Assembly (NCBI GenBank): GCA_900543585.1
Contig: UQRP01000005.1
Coordinates: 45,212-109,211 of the forward strand
DNA length: 64,000 nt
Direction of reading: 5' to 3'
From: an uncultured Prevotella sp.
GTDB taxonomy: Bacteria > Bacteroidota > Bacteroidia > Bacteroidales > Bacteroidaceae
Below are positions 63,973-64,000 of this stretch, in pieces. Position numbers and translations under genes: made by a program. Below the pieces are notes generated by a model. The model saw only the letters and a list, made by a program, of their open reading frames with translations. It ran no database searches and was not told the DNA's origin. Within the stretch, counting starts at the first letter, position 1; every line of letters begins with the position of its first letter.

Positions 63973-64000
63973 GGGAGGTCGACGCGTAGCGAGACCTCCC
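63973..64000. repeat. Inverted repeat at the window edge
   Basis: GGGAGGTC (63973-63980) pairs with GACCTCCC (63993-64000) around a 12-nt loop containing GACGCGTAGC. The motif is cut by the window end, so its full extent is unknown. Confidence 0.6.

Noticed and set aside
12..64000. Long opposite-strand frames over rfbD, purC, purM, lpxC and prfC
   Set aside because: They are shadows of well-defined genes caused by GC-rich codon use and have no family features.

Overview
This 64 kb window looks like a chromosomal housekeeping stretch from a Bacteroidales bacterium, most likely of the Prevotella group. The signs are: promoters of the Bacteroidetes type (TTTG, about 19-20 bp, TAnnTTTG) before many operons; a fused LpxC-FabZ; a complete Bat (aerotolerance) operon; RNase Y; a DPP III peptidase with the HECLGH zinc motif; and Bacteroidales-only families (DUF4924, DUF2027-Smr, HU-like proteins). 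I see no rRNA, tRNA, CRISPR array, prophage or intact insertion sequence.

Layout. 1-8.8 kb: end of an unidentified gene, class III FBPase, rpe with a small upstream ORF, an operon of two uncharacterised genes with zapA and rny, then rfbA, a HAD hydrolase and fmt. 8.8-17.6 kb (minus strand): Pif1-like helicase, PBP1A, and a lipid A/tRNA operon (lpxD, lpxC-fabZ, lpxA, miaA). 17.6-25.6 kb: a 22-bp tandem array, an HU-like protein, and a minus-strand operon phoH-purC-menG-aroE-purM-prfA-small ORF-pyrF. 26-31.5 kb: rpsA, then an AraC-type regulator overlapping a DPP III gene and an AlkD-like gene. 31.5-40 kb: moxR, DUF58, a BatD-like protein and batABCDE. 40-49 kb: PAP2 phosphatase, queA, a Smr protein, nadE, a cupin, pheT and yebC. 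49-56 kb: an attenuator-controlled trp operon (leader peptide, then trpDCFABEG). 56-64 kb: a second 22-bp array, a minus-strand operon lysE-DUF4924-rfbD-prfC, a frameshifted ClC channel with a Sua5 gene, and a ROK glucokinase followed by GC-rich repeats.

The genes cover precursor supply and envelope building (tryptophan, shikimate, purine, pyrimidine, lipid A, rhamnose, peptidoglycan) and translation (S1, RF1, RF3, PheT, Fmt, MiaA, QueA, Sua5). The most striking sequence-level observations are: a perfect 56-bp palindrome that cuts off the conserved C-terminus of aroE; two arrays of the same 22-bp dyad-rich repeat placed in opposite orientation 38 kb apart; a tryptophan leader peptide with three consecutive Trp codons before a strong terminator; a 2-nt slip that breaks the ClC gene; and small ORFs and a decayed nuclease fragment too short for ordinary gene calling.
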